Numbered from the stretch's first letter, positions 44,901 to 53,372 are shown. The stretch: 64,000 nucleotides of DNA from JADJYF01 sp050186725 (GCA_050186725.1 JBFWYG010000013.1:1-64000), one strand, 5' to 3'. A program made the numbers and translations. The notes: generated by a model not told the origin, from the letters alone.

Positions 44901-45842
44901 TCAGGCGCCGTTCAGGCGCAGCGCGCCGCTGAGCTCGCTCACCCGCGCGAAGCCGTGACGGTCGAGGTAGTCGAGAATGCCGGCATTGATGGCGGCGAGG
45001 AGCAGCGGGTCGTAGAACAGCCCCGTGCCCACGCCCACGGCGGTCGCGCCAGCCAGCAGGAACTCGATGGCGTCGGCCGCCGAGGTCACGCCGCCCTGGC
45101 CGATGATCGGAATGCCGTGCGGACGCGCCACCTGCGCCACCTGGAAGGTACGAAACACCGCCACCGGCTTGATCGCGGGCCCCGACAGACCACCCTGGTT
45201 GTTGCCCAGCACCGGGCGACGTTGCTCGATGTCGATGGCCATGCCCATCAACGTGTTGATCACCGCGAAGCCGTCGGTGCCCGCCTCGATGCAGCGCCTG
45301 GCGTTGGCCGCGATGTCGGTCTGGTTGGGCGACAGCTTGGTGATGAGCGGCTTCCTGGTCGCGCGCCGGCAGGCCGCGACGACCCGCGCCGACATGTCCG
45401 GATCGTTGCCGAAGGTCACGCCGCCTTCCTTGACGTTGGGACAGGAGATGTTGATTTCGATGGCGTCGATGGGCGAGTCGTCGAAGATGCGCGTGACCTC
45501 TTCGTACTCCTCCACCGTCGAGCCCGAGACGTTGGCGATGAAGCGCGTCTCGCTGAAGTCGAGCGTGGGCAGGATGCTGTCGACCACCGCACGCGCGCCG
45601 GGATTCTGCAGGCCGATGGCGTTCAGCATGCCGCCGGGCGTCTCGTACACGCGATGCGCGGGATTGCCGAGACGCGGTGCGAGGGTGGTGCCCTTCAGGC
45701 ACACGGCGCCGGCGTCCGCGTTGGCAAAGCCTTCGACCCGTGTGTACTCTTCGCCGAAACCCACGCAACCGGACAGCAGCACCAGCGGCGTCGCGAAGCG
45801 CATGCCGCAGAACTCGAGCGCGAGCCTGGGATCAGCCGTCAT
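44901..45842 (-). CDS. pyrD: Dihydroorotate dehydrogenase, class 1B type
   Basis: FMN enzyme of pyrimidine synthesis. I chose the ATG giving MTADPRLALEFCGMRFATPL, 313 residues; a TTG 6 codons upstream is less likely. The active-site cysteine is in INISCPNVKEGG. The N-terminus NPAHRVYETPGGMLNAIGLQ and the FMN-binding end GQGGVTSAADAIEFLLAGAT, AVGVGTG, are typical of the cytosolic class 1B branch. Class 1B enzymes normally pair with PyrK, and no pyrK lies in this window. Gammaproteobacteria more often use the membrane class 2 enzyme. Confidence 0.88.
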   Translation of the reverse strand: MTADPRLALEFCGMRFATPLVLLSGCVGFGEEYTRVEGFANADAGAVCLKGTTLAPRLGNPAHRVYETPGGMLNAIGLQNPGARAVVDSILPTLDFSETRFIANVSGSTVEEYEEVTRIFDDSPIDAIEINISCPNVKEGGVTFGNDPDMSARVVAACRRATRKPLITKLSPNQTDIAANARRCIEAGTDGFAVINTLMGMAIDIEQRRPVLGNNQGGLSGPAIKPVAVFRTFQVAQVARPHGIPIIGQGGVTSAADAIEFLLAGATAVGVGTGLFYDPLLLAAINAGILDYLDRHGFARVSELSGALRLNGA

Positions 45843-45878
45843 GACGCCCGCCGGTGCCAAGCGAACGCCCCGTCAACC

Positions 45879-46364
45879 GTGTTCAACATCATTCTCTACG
45901 AGCCGGAAATCCCGCCTAATAGCGGCAATATTATCAGGCTCTGCGCCAACAGCGGCGCGCGCCTGCACATGGTGGAACCGCTCGGCTTCTCGCTCGACGA
46001 TCGCCAGCTGAAGCGCGCCGGACTCGACTACCACGAGTACGCGAGCCTGCGCTGCCACGCCTCGCTGGACGACTGTCTCGCCACACTCGGTGAGTCCGCG
46101 TTGTTCGCCTTCACCACGCGCGGCGGCGTGAGCCTCGCCGAGACCTCGTTTCCGGACGGCGCGAGCCTGCTGTTCGGCCCAGAGTCGCGCGGCCTGCCGC
46201 GGGAGGTGTTGGCGCGCCTGCCCGACGCGCGCCGCGTGCGCATTCCGATGGTGGCCGGCAGCCGCAGCCTGAATCTCTCCAACGCCGTGTCCATCGCGCT
46301 CTACGAAGCCTGGCGCCAGCACGGCTATGCGGGCGCCAGCGCCGATCACGCCTCCCGCGACTGA
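45879..46364 (+). CDS. trmL: tRNA (cytidine/uridine-2'-O-)-methyltransferase TrmL (GTG start)
   Basis: Methylates the wobble base of tRNA-Leu isoacceptors. The 161 residues start at GTG, (M)FNIILYEPEIPPNSGNIIR, the conserved SPOUT N-terminus. The knot motifs are LLFGPESRGLP and RIPMVAGSRSLNLSNAVSIA. The same frame stays open about 300 codons upstream, but that part is antisense to the dehydrogenase gene and has no family match. A GC-only inverted repeat follows the stop (about 46366-46386). Confidence 0.95.
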   Translation: MFNIILYEPEIPPNSGNIIRLCANSGARLHMVEPLGFSLDDRQLKRAGLDYHEYASLRCHASLDDCLATLGESALFAFTTRGGVSLAETSFPDGASLLFGPESRGLPREVLARLPDARRVRIPMVAGSRSLNLSNAVSIALYEAWRQHGYAGASADHASRD

Positions 46365-46529
46365 CGCGCGCGCCAGGCGCGCGCGCGTTACGAACTGTGA
46401 AGATGAGAAATGCGCCCGCCACGCCGGTGGCGCGTGGGGGCTGCCAGCGTCTTAGTCTTCGCCGACTGGCCGCGAACGGCATGCATGTTGTCGTGGCGGC
46501 GACGGCCTCAGACAGACAGGAGACCTACC

Positions 46530-47246
46530 ATGCGATTCGAAAGCCTTGCGACCCTGGCGGCGATAGGCCTGATCTCGACTTCACTCGACGCGAGCGCCGC
46601 TTCGGCGGTGGCTTTCGGTCCGGCGGCGTGGGGGGCGAGCGACGCGGTGCTCGGCGTCGCGGGCCATGTGATCGAGGACTTCGAAGACACCCAGCTCGCC
46701 AACGGTCTCGAGGTCCAGGTGCTGCCGCCGTCCTTGAGCGGCTACGGCCCGACCGCCACCCTGCCCTTCACTTTCGATCCGGGGGTCGACGACCAGACCT
46801 CGAACGCCTTCGTGGGCAGCGCCTGGGATGGCACCAGATCCCTGGTCAATCGGCCGTTCGTGCCGATCACGTCCTATGCGAACGACGGCGGCTGGAGTGA
46901 CGTGCGCTTCCTCTTCGACGCCGGCGTGACCTCGCTCGGATTCAGCATCCAGCAGGCCGAGGCCAACATCGGCATCAGCCTCGACCTCGGCGGCGGCTTC
47001 ACCTTCTTCCTCGATTCCAGCAGCCTGCTCGCGCCCGGCGGCGGCCGCGTTGGCTACCTGCGCATCGACGCCGCGCCGGGCGAGGTGATCTACGGCGTGC
47101 ATCTCGACAACCAGGCGGGCAATCATGACGGCATAGCTTACGATCACCTGGCTTTCCAGCCGGCGCCGGTGCCGCTGCCGGCGGGGGCATGGCTGCTGGG
47201 ACCCGCCTTGGTGACCTTGGCCGTGCGTGGACGGCGTCGCGCCTGA
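46530..47246 (+). CDS. VPLPA-CTERM sorting-domain protein
   Basis: 238 residues from an ATG preceded by AGGAG at 7 bases. A signal peptide (about 1-24, DASAASAVAF) leads into a beta-rich domain without a family I recognise. The C-terminus carries the tripartite sorting signal: VPLPAGAWLLGPAL, a hydrophobic helix and the basic end RGRRRA. This VPLPA variant of PEP-CTERM is recognised by exosortases in biofilm- or exopolysaccharide-forming bacteria, where the anchor is cleaved at the outer surface. No exosortase gene is in the window. Confidence 0.88.
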   Translation: MRFESLATLAAIGLISTSLDASAASAVAFGPAAWGASDAVLGVAGHVIEDFEDTQLANGLEVQVLPPSLSGYGPTATLPFTFDPGVDDQTSNAFVGSAWDGTRSLVNRPFVPITSYANDGGWSDVRFLFDAGVTSLGFSIQQAEANIGISLDLGGGFTFFLDSSSLLAPGGGRVGYLRIDAAPGEVIYGVHLDNQAGNHDGIAYDHLAFQPAPVPLPAGAWLLGPALVTLAVRGRRRA

Positions 47247-47269
47247 AGCAGGCGCGGTGACGCGCGTCA

Positions 47270-47289
47270 GCCGACCATCCCGGGTCGGC
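47270..47289. terminator. Hairpin between convergent genes
   Basis: GCCGACC and GGTCGGC with a 6-base loop lie between the stops of the VPLPA-CTERM gene and the convergent transporter gene. The stem could serve both strands. There is no T-run on either side, so it is a weak candidate. Confidence 0.35.
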
Positions 47290-47309
47290 GTCAGCGTGCG
47301 CGAGGGGGT

Positions 47310-47951
47310 TCAGCGCGCGCGCATGAAGCCCGCCGGGCCGGGTACGGGCAGGACCTCTCGCCCGAAGGCGGCGTTGGCGAGCGCCGCCATCGCGGGATAG
47401 CTCATCAACAGGCCAGCGACGCCGATCAGCCAACCGGCGCTCCACGACACCGTGGTCCACGGCGCCTGCGCCTGTTCGGCCGGCATCTGCAGGTTGAGCG
47501 CGGCGAGCAGCGCGACGGCCAGGGTGAACATCGTCATGGCGAGAAACAGCAGCGCACTCTGCGCGGCCATGATGGGAATGTGCGCGAACAGCACGAGCCC
47601 GAGAAAGGCGAACACCCAGCCGTTCATCATGAGCGTCAGCGGCGCGGCCGGCGCGCCGCCGACAGACGCGACGAACACCGCCGTGGTGCAGGCGGGCGCG
47701 GCCCAGAACAGGATGCCGAACACGAGATTCATGCTGCCGCCCACCGAGTCGCCGCGGCGCAGCGCCACGAGGCCGGTGATGACCTGCACCAGCGCGACCG
47801 CCAGCAGCCATACCACCAGCATCGGCTGATCGGCCGGGCCGGCGCGGCCGGTCAACGCGGCCCACACCGCGGTGGTGCCGGCGCCGAGCGAGAACAGCGC
47901 GGCGGGCGAGGCGTCCGCCCAGGGTGAGGCGGCGATGGTCGGAGCGGACAT
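47310..47951 (-). CDS. Acetate-transporter family (GPR1/FUN34/YaaH-like) membrane protein
   Basis: 213 residues with six hydrophobic helices. The C-terminal part GWLIGVAGLLMSYPAMAALA then AAFGREVLP aligns well with E. coli SatP/YaaH as I recall it (a GW and FGR-VLP pattern), and VQVITGLVALRRGDSVGGSM matches its second-helix region. The N-terminal NPAPLG signature of the family is degraded to DASPAA here, so the substrate may differ from acetate or succinate. Monocistronic; the 165-base spacer upstream shows only GC-rich partial repeats. Confidence 0.72.
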   Translation of the reverse strand: MSAPTIAASPWADASPAALFSLGAGTTAVWAALTGRAGPADQPMLVVWLLAVALVQVITGLVALRRGDSVGGSMNLVFGILFWAAPACTTAVFVASVGGAPAAPLTLMMNGWVFAFLGLVLFAHIPIMAAQSALLFLAMTMFTLAVALLAALNLQMPAEQAQAPWTTVSWSAGWLIGVAGLLMSYPAMAALANAAFGREVLPVPGPAGFMRAR

Positions 47952-48116
47952 GGCGGTTCCTCGGGATCAGCAACGACGCGCCGCGCGGCACGCCGCAACG
48001 ATGGTCCATTCGACCTTCATCGCGCGCCGGGAAGTCCAACGTCGTCGCCTTCCCCCGCCGAGGCCCGGCGAGTATGGGCGGGCCCGCGCGAACGCGTCAA
48101 TCCGGCGCGCGGTCGC

Positions 48117-49127
48117 TCAGGCGCCGGTCTCCGCGGTCGGGTCGCGCGCCAGCAGGCGCCGCACCGCGTCGGTGGGCGTGGTCTCGCCATTCAATACGCG
48201 GGTGACCTCGGTCACGATGGGCATCTCCACGCCGCTCCGGCGCGCGAGCGTGGCGATCGCGCGCGCGGTCGCCACGCCCTCGACCAGCGCCCCCACCTCC
48301 GCCTGCGCCGCGCTCACCGAACCGCTGGCCGCGAGGGCCTTGCCGAAGCGACGGTTGCGCGACTGGTCGTCGGTGCAGGTCAGCACGAGATCTCCCATCC
48401 CCGAGAGCCCCATGAAGGTTTCCCTGCGACCGCCGCGCGCCATGCCGAAGCGCGCGATTTCCGCCAGTCCACGCGTGATGAGCGCGGCGCGCGTATTGGC
48501 GCCGAGCCCCAGGCCGTCGGCGATGCCGGCGGCGATGGCGATGACATTCTTGAGCGCGCCGCCCACCTCGACGCCGATCACGTCGTCGGTGTAGTAGGGC
48601 CGGAACGCTGGTCCGTGCATGGCGGCGACGATCTGCCGGCCGAGCGCCGCGTCGCTCGCGCCCACGGTGATCGCCGCCGGGCTGCCACGCAGGATCTCGA
48701 CCGCGAAGTTCGGCCCCGACACCTGCGCGAAGGGCAGCTCGGCGCCGAGCACGGCGGCGACTATTTCGTGGGCCATCATGCCGGTGTCGAGTTCGAAGCC
48801 CTTGCTCGCGCAGGCCACCGCCGGCAACGCCGGCAGCATGGGGCGCAGGGCTTCGAGCGCGCCGCGCATGACCTGGTAGGGCACCACCATCAACGCGAAG
48901 GCCGGGACCGGCAGATCGATGAGACTGGCGACGGGCGTGATGCCGGCAGGCAGTTCCACCTCGGGGGCGAAGCGCGGATGGTGGTGGGTGGCGCCGAGCG
49001 CTTCGATGGTCGCGACATCGGTGTCGTAGAGGCTGACCGCGCGGCCGGCGCGGGCGCAGACCGCGGCGAGCGCGGTGCCCCAGGCGCCGGCGCCCATCAC
49101 GAGTATCGGCGCGTCAGCCACCGGCAC
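48117..49127 (-). CDS. gpsA: NAD(P)-dependent glycerol-3-phosphate dehydrogenase
   Basis: Makes sn-glycerol-3-phosphate for phospholipid synthesis. The 336 residues start with a dinucleotide fold (APILVMGAGAWGTALAAVCA). The catalytic lysine region is VEVGGALKNVIAIAAGIADG, and the substrate-binding segment GLSGMGDLVLTCTDDQSRNR is the family signature. Transcribed 18 bases after secB, as in many gammaproteobacteria. Confidence 0.97.
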   Translation of the reverse strand: MPVADAPILVMGAGAWGTALAAVCARAGRAVSLYDTDVATIEALGATHHHPRFAPEVELPAGITPVASLIDLPVPAFALMVVPYQVMRGALEALRPMLPALPAVACASKGFELDTGMMAHEIVAAVLGAELPFAQVSGPNFAVEILRGSPAAITVGASDAALGRQIVAAMHGPAFRPYYTDDVIGVEVGGALKNVIAIAAGIADGLGLGANTRAALITRGLAEIARFGMARGGRRETFMGLSGMGDLVLTCTDDQSRNRRFGKALAASGSVSAAQAEVGALVEGVATARAIATLARRSGVEMPIVTEVTRVLNGETTPTDAVRRLLARDPTAETGA

Positions 49128-49145
49128 TCACCGCCCGGGTGCGGC

Positions 49146-49628
49146 TCAGTGACTGCCGGCCTGGGCGCCGCCGTTGCCGGCCGCCATGCGCCGCTGCAGT
49201 TCCTGGGCGTAGAGCAGCTCGAAGTTGACCGGCGCGAGCAAGAGCTGCGGAAAACCGCCCTTGACCACCAGGTCGCAGATCACTTCACGGGCAAAGGGAA
49301 AGAGCGTGTTGGGGCAGGCGGTCGCGAGGATCGCGCCGATGTGCTCTTCGGCGAAGCCGCGAATGGTGAAGATGCCTGCCTGCTGCACTTCCACCAGGTA
49401 GATGGTGCGATCGCCGTGGTGGACCTTGACGGTCACGGTCAGCACCACTTCGTGGTTCTCGCCGTCCAGCACCTGGGTGCGATTGGCGAAGTGCACGTCG
49501 GCGGTCGGGTTGCTTTCGCTGGTGAACACGGCCGGCGAATTCGGCGCTTCGAAGGACAGGTCCTTCACGTAGATCTTCTGGATGGCCAGCTGGCCGGTGA
49601 TGGCCTGCGGGGCGTTCTCGTCCGCCAT
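49146..49628 (-). CDS. secB: Export chaperone SecB
   Basis: Tetrameric chaperone that keeps preproteins unfolded and passes them to SecA. I chose the ATG giving MADENAPQAITGQLAIQKIY, 160 residues; 181 upstream in-frame codons are shadow. Family segments are YVKDLSFEAPNSPAVFTSES, FAEEHIGAILATACPNTLFP and FAREVICDLVVKGGFPQLLL. It is flanked by the rhodanese gene and gpsA. The grxC gene that often lies between rhodanese and secB is absent, leaving only 50 bases. Confidence 0.97.
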   Translation of the reverse strand: MADENAPQAITGQLAIQKIYVKDLSFEAPNSPAVFTSESNPTADVHFANRTQVLDGENHEVVLTVTVKVHHGDRTIYLVEVQQAGIFTIRGFAEEHIGAILATACPNTLFPFAREVICDLVVKGGFPQLLLAPVNFELLYAQELQRRMAAGNGGAQAGSH

Positions 49629-49678
49629 GACTGATGGGCTCCGATGGGTTGACTGTAAGGGGTGGCCGGCGGCGGCGC

Positions 49679-50092
49679 TCAGCCGGCCGCGACCGGCAGG
49701 TTCTCGGCGCGCCATGCGCCGATGCCGCCGCGCAGCGCGAACGCCCGTGCGATGCCCTGCGACTTGAGCTCGCGCGCCGCCTGGCCCGCCAGGTTGCCGC
49801 TCGTGCAGCACACGATGACCGGCTTGTCGGCGTATTTCTTCAGCTTGTCGCCGGCCTGGGCGAGATCGGCGAGCGGAAAGTTGACCGCGTCGATGATGTG
49901 GCCGGCGGCGAAGTCGGCGGCGTTGCGGATGTCGACCACCACCGCTCCCTCGCGGTTGATCATGGTGACCGCTTCCTGCGGCGGAATGCCGGTGGCGGTC
50001 GTGATGGTGCTCGCCACCACCAGGCCGAGCAGCACGCAGAAGGCCGTGACCAGCATCCAATGGTTCGTGACGAATTCGGGCAGGTGTTCCAT
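49679..50092 (-). CDS. Membrane-anchored rhodanese-like protein
   Basis: 137 residues from the ATG giving MEHLPEFVTNHWMLVTAFCV. One N-terminal membrane helix (about 12-34) is followed by a rhodanese domain: VVVDIRNAADFAAGHIIDAV and the active-site loop CCTSGN, with the likely nucleophile being the first or second cysteine. It corresponds to YibN of E. coli, encoded between gpmI and secB. A role in sulfur transfer or export-linked redox work is plausible but unproven. Confidence 0.9.
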   Translation of the reverse strand: MEHLPEFVTNHWMLVTAFCVLLGLVVASTITTATGIPPQEAVTMINREGAVVVDIRNAADFAAGHIIDAVNFPLADLAQAGDKLKKYADKPVIVCCTSGNLAGQAARELKSQGIARAFALRGGIGAWRAENLPVAAG

Positions 50093-50157
50093 GGTGACGG
50101 GGACGCGGGGGCTGTGACGGGGTCGTGGGTCTCGCGCGGCCGGGGCCGGCGGGGCCG

Positions 50158-50163
50158 TATGAT
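50158..50163 (+). promoter_or_regulatory. Candidate -10 box for gpmI
   Basis: TATGAT matches five of six consensus positions, 64 bases before the gpmI ATG and in the 135-base spacer between divergent genes. No good -35 lies 16-18 bases upstream (the region is GC only), so this is tentative. Confidence 0.4.
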
Positions 50164-50227
50164 ACACTCAAAATCCGCGGCGGAACCGCCGTTTACCCGC
50201 GCAACACAACGACAAGATCCAAGCCCG

Positions 50228-51787
50228 ATGCCGAACGCCAAACATCCCGTCATGCTCATCGTTCTCGATGGCTGGGGCCACAGCGAGAGCGTGGAGTCCA
50301 ACGCCATCCTGGCCGCCCGTACGCCGGTATGGGATCGCCTGTGGGCCGAGTGCCCGCACCTTCTGATCCGCTGCTCGGGCACCGACGTCGGCCTGCCCGA
50401 CCAGCATATGGGCAATTCCGAGGTCGGCCACATGCATCTCGGCGCCGGCCGCCTGATCGACCAGGACTTCTCGCGCATCGGCAAGGCGGTGGCGAACGGC
50501 GAGTTCCTGCTCAACCCGGTGCTCGGCGCGGCCTGCGAGAAGGCCGCCGCCGGCGACCGCGCCGTGCACATCCTGGGCCTCGCGTCGCCAGGCGGTGTGC
50601 ACAGCCACGAAGACCACATCCTCGCGCTCATGGACCTCGCCCATGCGCGCGGCGTCAAGCGCATCTACGTGCACGCCTTCCTGGACGGCCGCGACATGCC
50701 GCCGAAGAGCGCAGCCCCGACCCTCGCACGCCTGTCCGCCAAGGCCGCCGCGCTCGGCACCGCGCGCGTCGCGTCGATCGTCGGCCGCTATTTCGCCATG
50801 GACCGCAACGGCAAGTGGGAGCGCGTCCAGCCGGCCTACGAGCTCATCGTCGACGGCGTGGCAGCGCATGGCGCGAGCGACGCCGTCGCTGGCCTAGAGG
50901 CGGCCTACGCGCGCGGCGAGAGCGACGAGTTCGTGCAGGCGACGGTGATCGTGCCGCCGGGCGCCATGCCCCACCGCGTCGAGGACGGCGATGTCGTGCT
51001 ATTCGCCAACTTCCGCGCCGATCGCGCCCGCCAGATCACCACCGCGCTCACGGCCGCCGATTTCGACCACTTCCCGCGCTGCCGCGTGCCCGCGCTCGGC
51101 GCCTACGTGTGCATGACCAACTACGGCGAGCAGTTCCACCTGCCGGTGGCCTACGACACCGAGGACCTCGTAAACACCTTCGGCGCGGTGGTCGCCGCAC
51201 ATGGCCTGCGCCAGCTGCGCATCGCCGAGACCGAGAAGTACGCCCACGTCACGTTCTTCTTCAACGGTGGCGAGGAACGGGTGTTCGAGGGCGAGGACCG
51301 GGTGATGGTGCCTTCGCCCAATGTCGCGACCTACGATCTGGCCCCCGGCATGAGCGCCGCCGAAGTCACCGATAAGCTAGTCGCGGCTCTCTCCAGCGAC
51401 ACCTACGACGCCATCATCTGCAACTACGCCAACGCCGACATGGTCGGCCATACCGGCAACTTCGACGCGACGGTGCAATGCATCGAAGTGCTGGACGCCT
51501 GTCTCGGTCGCGTGCTGGCCGCGGCGCGCGCCCACGGCGTGGACGTGCTGATCACCGCGGATCATGGCAACGCCGAGAAGATGAGCGAGGGCGCCGAGGC
51601 CCACACCGCGCACACCAACAACGTCGTGCCGCTGGTCTATGTCGGTCGCGCGGCGGATGCCGTGGCCGACGGCAGCCTGGCAGACGTCGCGCCCACCATG
51701 CTGACCCTGATGGGCCTCGAGATCCCGCGCGAGATGACCGGACACTCGCTGCTGCGTCTGCGCGCCAGCGCGCAGCACGCCGCCTGA
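50228..51787 (+). CDS. gpmI: 2,3-bisphosphoglycerate-independent phosphoglycerate mutase
   Basis: Manganese-dependent glycolytic mutase. The ATG giving MPNAKHPVMLIVLDGWGHSE yields 519 residues, the family length. The catalytic serine lies in QHMGNSEVGHMHLGAGR. Metal ligands lie in VLDGWG, NYANADMVGHTGNFDATVQC and LITADHGNAEKMSEG. The same frame stays open 198 codons upstream but is antisense to the rhodanese. It diverges from the rhodanese-secB-gpsA operon. Confidence 0.96.
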   Translation: MPNAKHPVMLIVLDGWGHSESVESNAILAARTPVWDRLWAECPHLLIRCSGTDVGLPDQHMGNSEVGHMHLGAGRLIDQDFSRIGKAVANGEFLLNPVLGAACEKAAAGDRAVHILGLASPGGVHSHEDHILALMDLAHARGVKRIYVHAFLDGRDMPPKSAAPTLARLSAKAAALGTARVASIVGRYFAMDRNGKWERVQPAYELIVDGVAAHGASDAVAGLEAAYARGESDEFVQATVIVPPGAMPHRVEDGDVVLFANFRADRARQITTALTAADFDHFPRCRVPALGAYVCMTNYGEQFHLPVAYDTEDLVNTFGAVVAAHGLRQLRIAETEKYAHVTFFFNGGEERVFEGEDRVMVPSPNVATYDLAPGMSAAEVTDKLVAALSSDTYDAIICNYANADMVGHTGNFDATVQCIEVLDACLGRVLAAARAHGVDVLITADHGNAEKMSEGAEAHTAHTNNVVPLVYVGRAADAVADGSLADVAPTMLTLMGLEIPREMTGHSLLRLRASAQHAA

Positions 51788-51818
51788 GCCTCACTCACGC
51801 ACCGCCAGGCCGCGCGGC

Positions 51819-51847
51819 TCGACCCCTGCGCGGCCTGCGGCTATGCT
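51819..51847 (+). promoter_or_regulatory. Candidate promoter of the C-terminal processing protease gene
   Basis: TCGACC (51819-51824), 17-base spacer, TATGCT (51842-51847), each matching four of six consensus bases. It overlaps an 8-bp inverted repeat AGGCCGCG/CGCGGCCT (51807-51814 and 51829-51836). The hairpin could instead be a weak stop for gpmI. Confidence 0.4.
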
Positions 51848-51926
51848 CGTCCGGCCGTCGCGATCGGAACTCGCGGCGCGCAGCATCCTCCTAACGCCAC
51901 ACCAACCTGAGAGTGAAGGCCCCGCA

Positions 51927-53363
51927 ATGCCGCTAGAGCCCGCCGCGCGCCGCGCCGCCCTGTCCCTGCTGCTGTTGTCGCTGCTGTGCGGTCAGGCCGC
52001 GAGGGCCGAAGATGCCGAGGTCGAGGCGCCCGGCGTGACACCCGTCGCGGGGGACAAGGCCGACGGTCCGAGCGCCGCGCCCGCGAGCGAGCCCATTCCG
52101 GTCGACGACATTCGCGTGCTGGTCGAGGTGTTCCACAAGATCAAGAGCGACTACGTCGAGGCCATCGACGACAAGACGCTGATCGAGAACGCGATGCGCG
52201 GCATGCTCTCGGGCCTCGACCCGCATTCCGCCTACCTCGATTCCGACGACTACACGGATCTGCAGGAGGGCACGTCCGGCGAGTTCGGCGGACTCGGCAT
52301 CGAGGTCGGCATGGACGAGGGTTTCCTCAAGGTCATCTCGCCCATCGACGACACGCCGGCCCAGCAGGCGGGCGTGCTCTCCGGCGACACCATCGTCAAG
52401 CTCGACGACACGCCGGTGAAGGGCATGTCGATCAACGACGCGGTGAAGAAGATGCGCGGCAAACCGGGCACCGACATCAGCCTCACCATCGTGCGCGAGG
52501 GCGAACAGAAGCCCCTGGTATTGAAGCTCACCCGGGCGCTCATCAAGGTCGCGAGCGTCAAGGGCCGCATGCTCGAGCCGGGCTACGGCTACGTGCGCGT
52601 CTCGCAGTTCCAGGCGGCGACCGGCGACGACGTGGTGAAGCAGGTCGCCGCGCTGAAGCAGCAGGCCGGCGACAGTCTTAAGGGCATGATCCTCGACCTG
52701 CGCAACAATCCCGGCGGCATCCTCGGCGCCGCGGTGTCGGTGGCGGACACCTTCCTCGAGACCGGGCGCATCGTCTACACCGACGGCCGGGTGGCCGACG
52801 CCAAGCTCGAGTTCTCGGCCAAGCCACCGGACCTGCTGGGCGGCGCGCCGCTGATCGTGCTGATCAACGAAGGCTCGGCCTCGGCCTCTGAAATCGTCGC
52901 CGGCGCGCTGCAGGATCGCGGCCGCGCGCTCATCATGGGCCGTCGCAGCTTCGGCAAGGGCTCGGTGCAGACCATTCTGCCGATGAACAACAGCGCCGCG
53001 CTGAAACTCACCACGGCGCGCTACTTTACGCCGTCGGGCCGCTCCATCCAGGCCGAAGGCATCGAGCCGGACATCGCCATCGACAAGGTCAAGGTCTCGG
53101 CGGTGCAGACCTCGGCGGGCGACACGGTCAAGGAGGCCGACTTGAGCCGGCACCTGTCGAACCCGACCAAGGACCAGCCCAAGGACGCGGCGAAGGACAA
53201 GGATGGCGCCAAGGACAAGGCCGCCGTGCCCGCGACCACCGCCGCCAAGGAGGAAGCCAACGAAGCCCCGCTGGCCGAGCGCGACTATGAACTGTACGAA
53301 GCGTTCAACATGCTGAAGGGCATGGTGATGCTGACCAACCGCAAGGGCGTCGCCGCGCAGTGA
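51927..53363 (+). CDS. ctpA: S41 family C-terminal processing protease
   Basis: Periplasmic serine protease of the Ctp family. I chose the ATG giving MPLEPAARRAALSLLLLSLL (478 residues) because a signal peptide follows (cleavage near GQAARAEDAE). Then a PDZ domain (GGLGIEVGMDEGFLKVISPI) and the catalytic domain with serine in INEGSASASEIVAGAL and lysine in GRRSFGKGSVQT. Between the core and the end lies a charged, low-complexity stretch of Lys-Asp repeats (about residues 405-445). It sits directly after gpmI, where envC usually intervenes. Confidence 0.92.
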   Translation: MPLEPAARRAALSLLLLSLLCGQAARAEDAEVEAPGVTPVAGDKADGPSAAPASEPIPVDDIRVLVEVFHKIKSDYVEAIDDKTLIENAMRGMLSGLDPHSAYLDSDDYTDLQEGTSGEFGGLGIEVGMDEGFLKVISPIDDTPAQQAGVLSGDTIVKLDDTPVKGMSINDAVKKMRGKPGTDISLTIVREGEQKPLVLKLTRALIKVASVKGRMLEPGYGYVRVSQFQAATGDDVVKQVAALKQQAGDSLKGMILDLRNNPGGILGAAVSVADTFLETGRIVYTDGRVADAKLEFSAKPPDLLGGAPLIVLINEGSASASEIVAGALQDRGRALIMGRRSFGKGSVQTILPMNNSAALKLTTARYFTPSGRSIQAEGIEPDIAIDKVKVSAVQTSAGDTVKEADLSRHLSNPTKDQPKDAAKDKDGAKDKAAVPATTAAKEEANEAPLAERDYELYEAFNMLKGMVMLTNRKGVAAQ

Positions 53364-53372
53364 CCTGCTGCC

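Noticed and set aside
44955..45878. Upstream part of a 469-codon frame that ends as TrmL
   Set aside because: Only the last 161 codons match TrmL. The first 308 are antisense to the dihydroorotate dehydrogenase, and TrmL has a normal GTG start.
46365..46529. Possible riboswitch or sigma-54 promoter upstream of the VPLPA-CTERM gene
   Set aside because: I looked for a cyclic-di-GMP type motif and for GG-N10-GC sigma-54 spacing. Neither fits; only GC-rich partial repeats are present.
49634..50227. 198-codon N-terminal extension of gpmI
   Set aside because: It is antisense to the rhodanese gene. The conserved mutase start is at the ATG at 50228.
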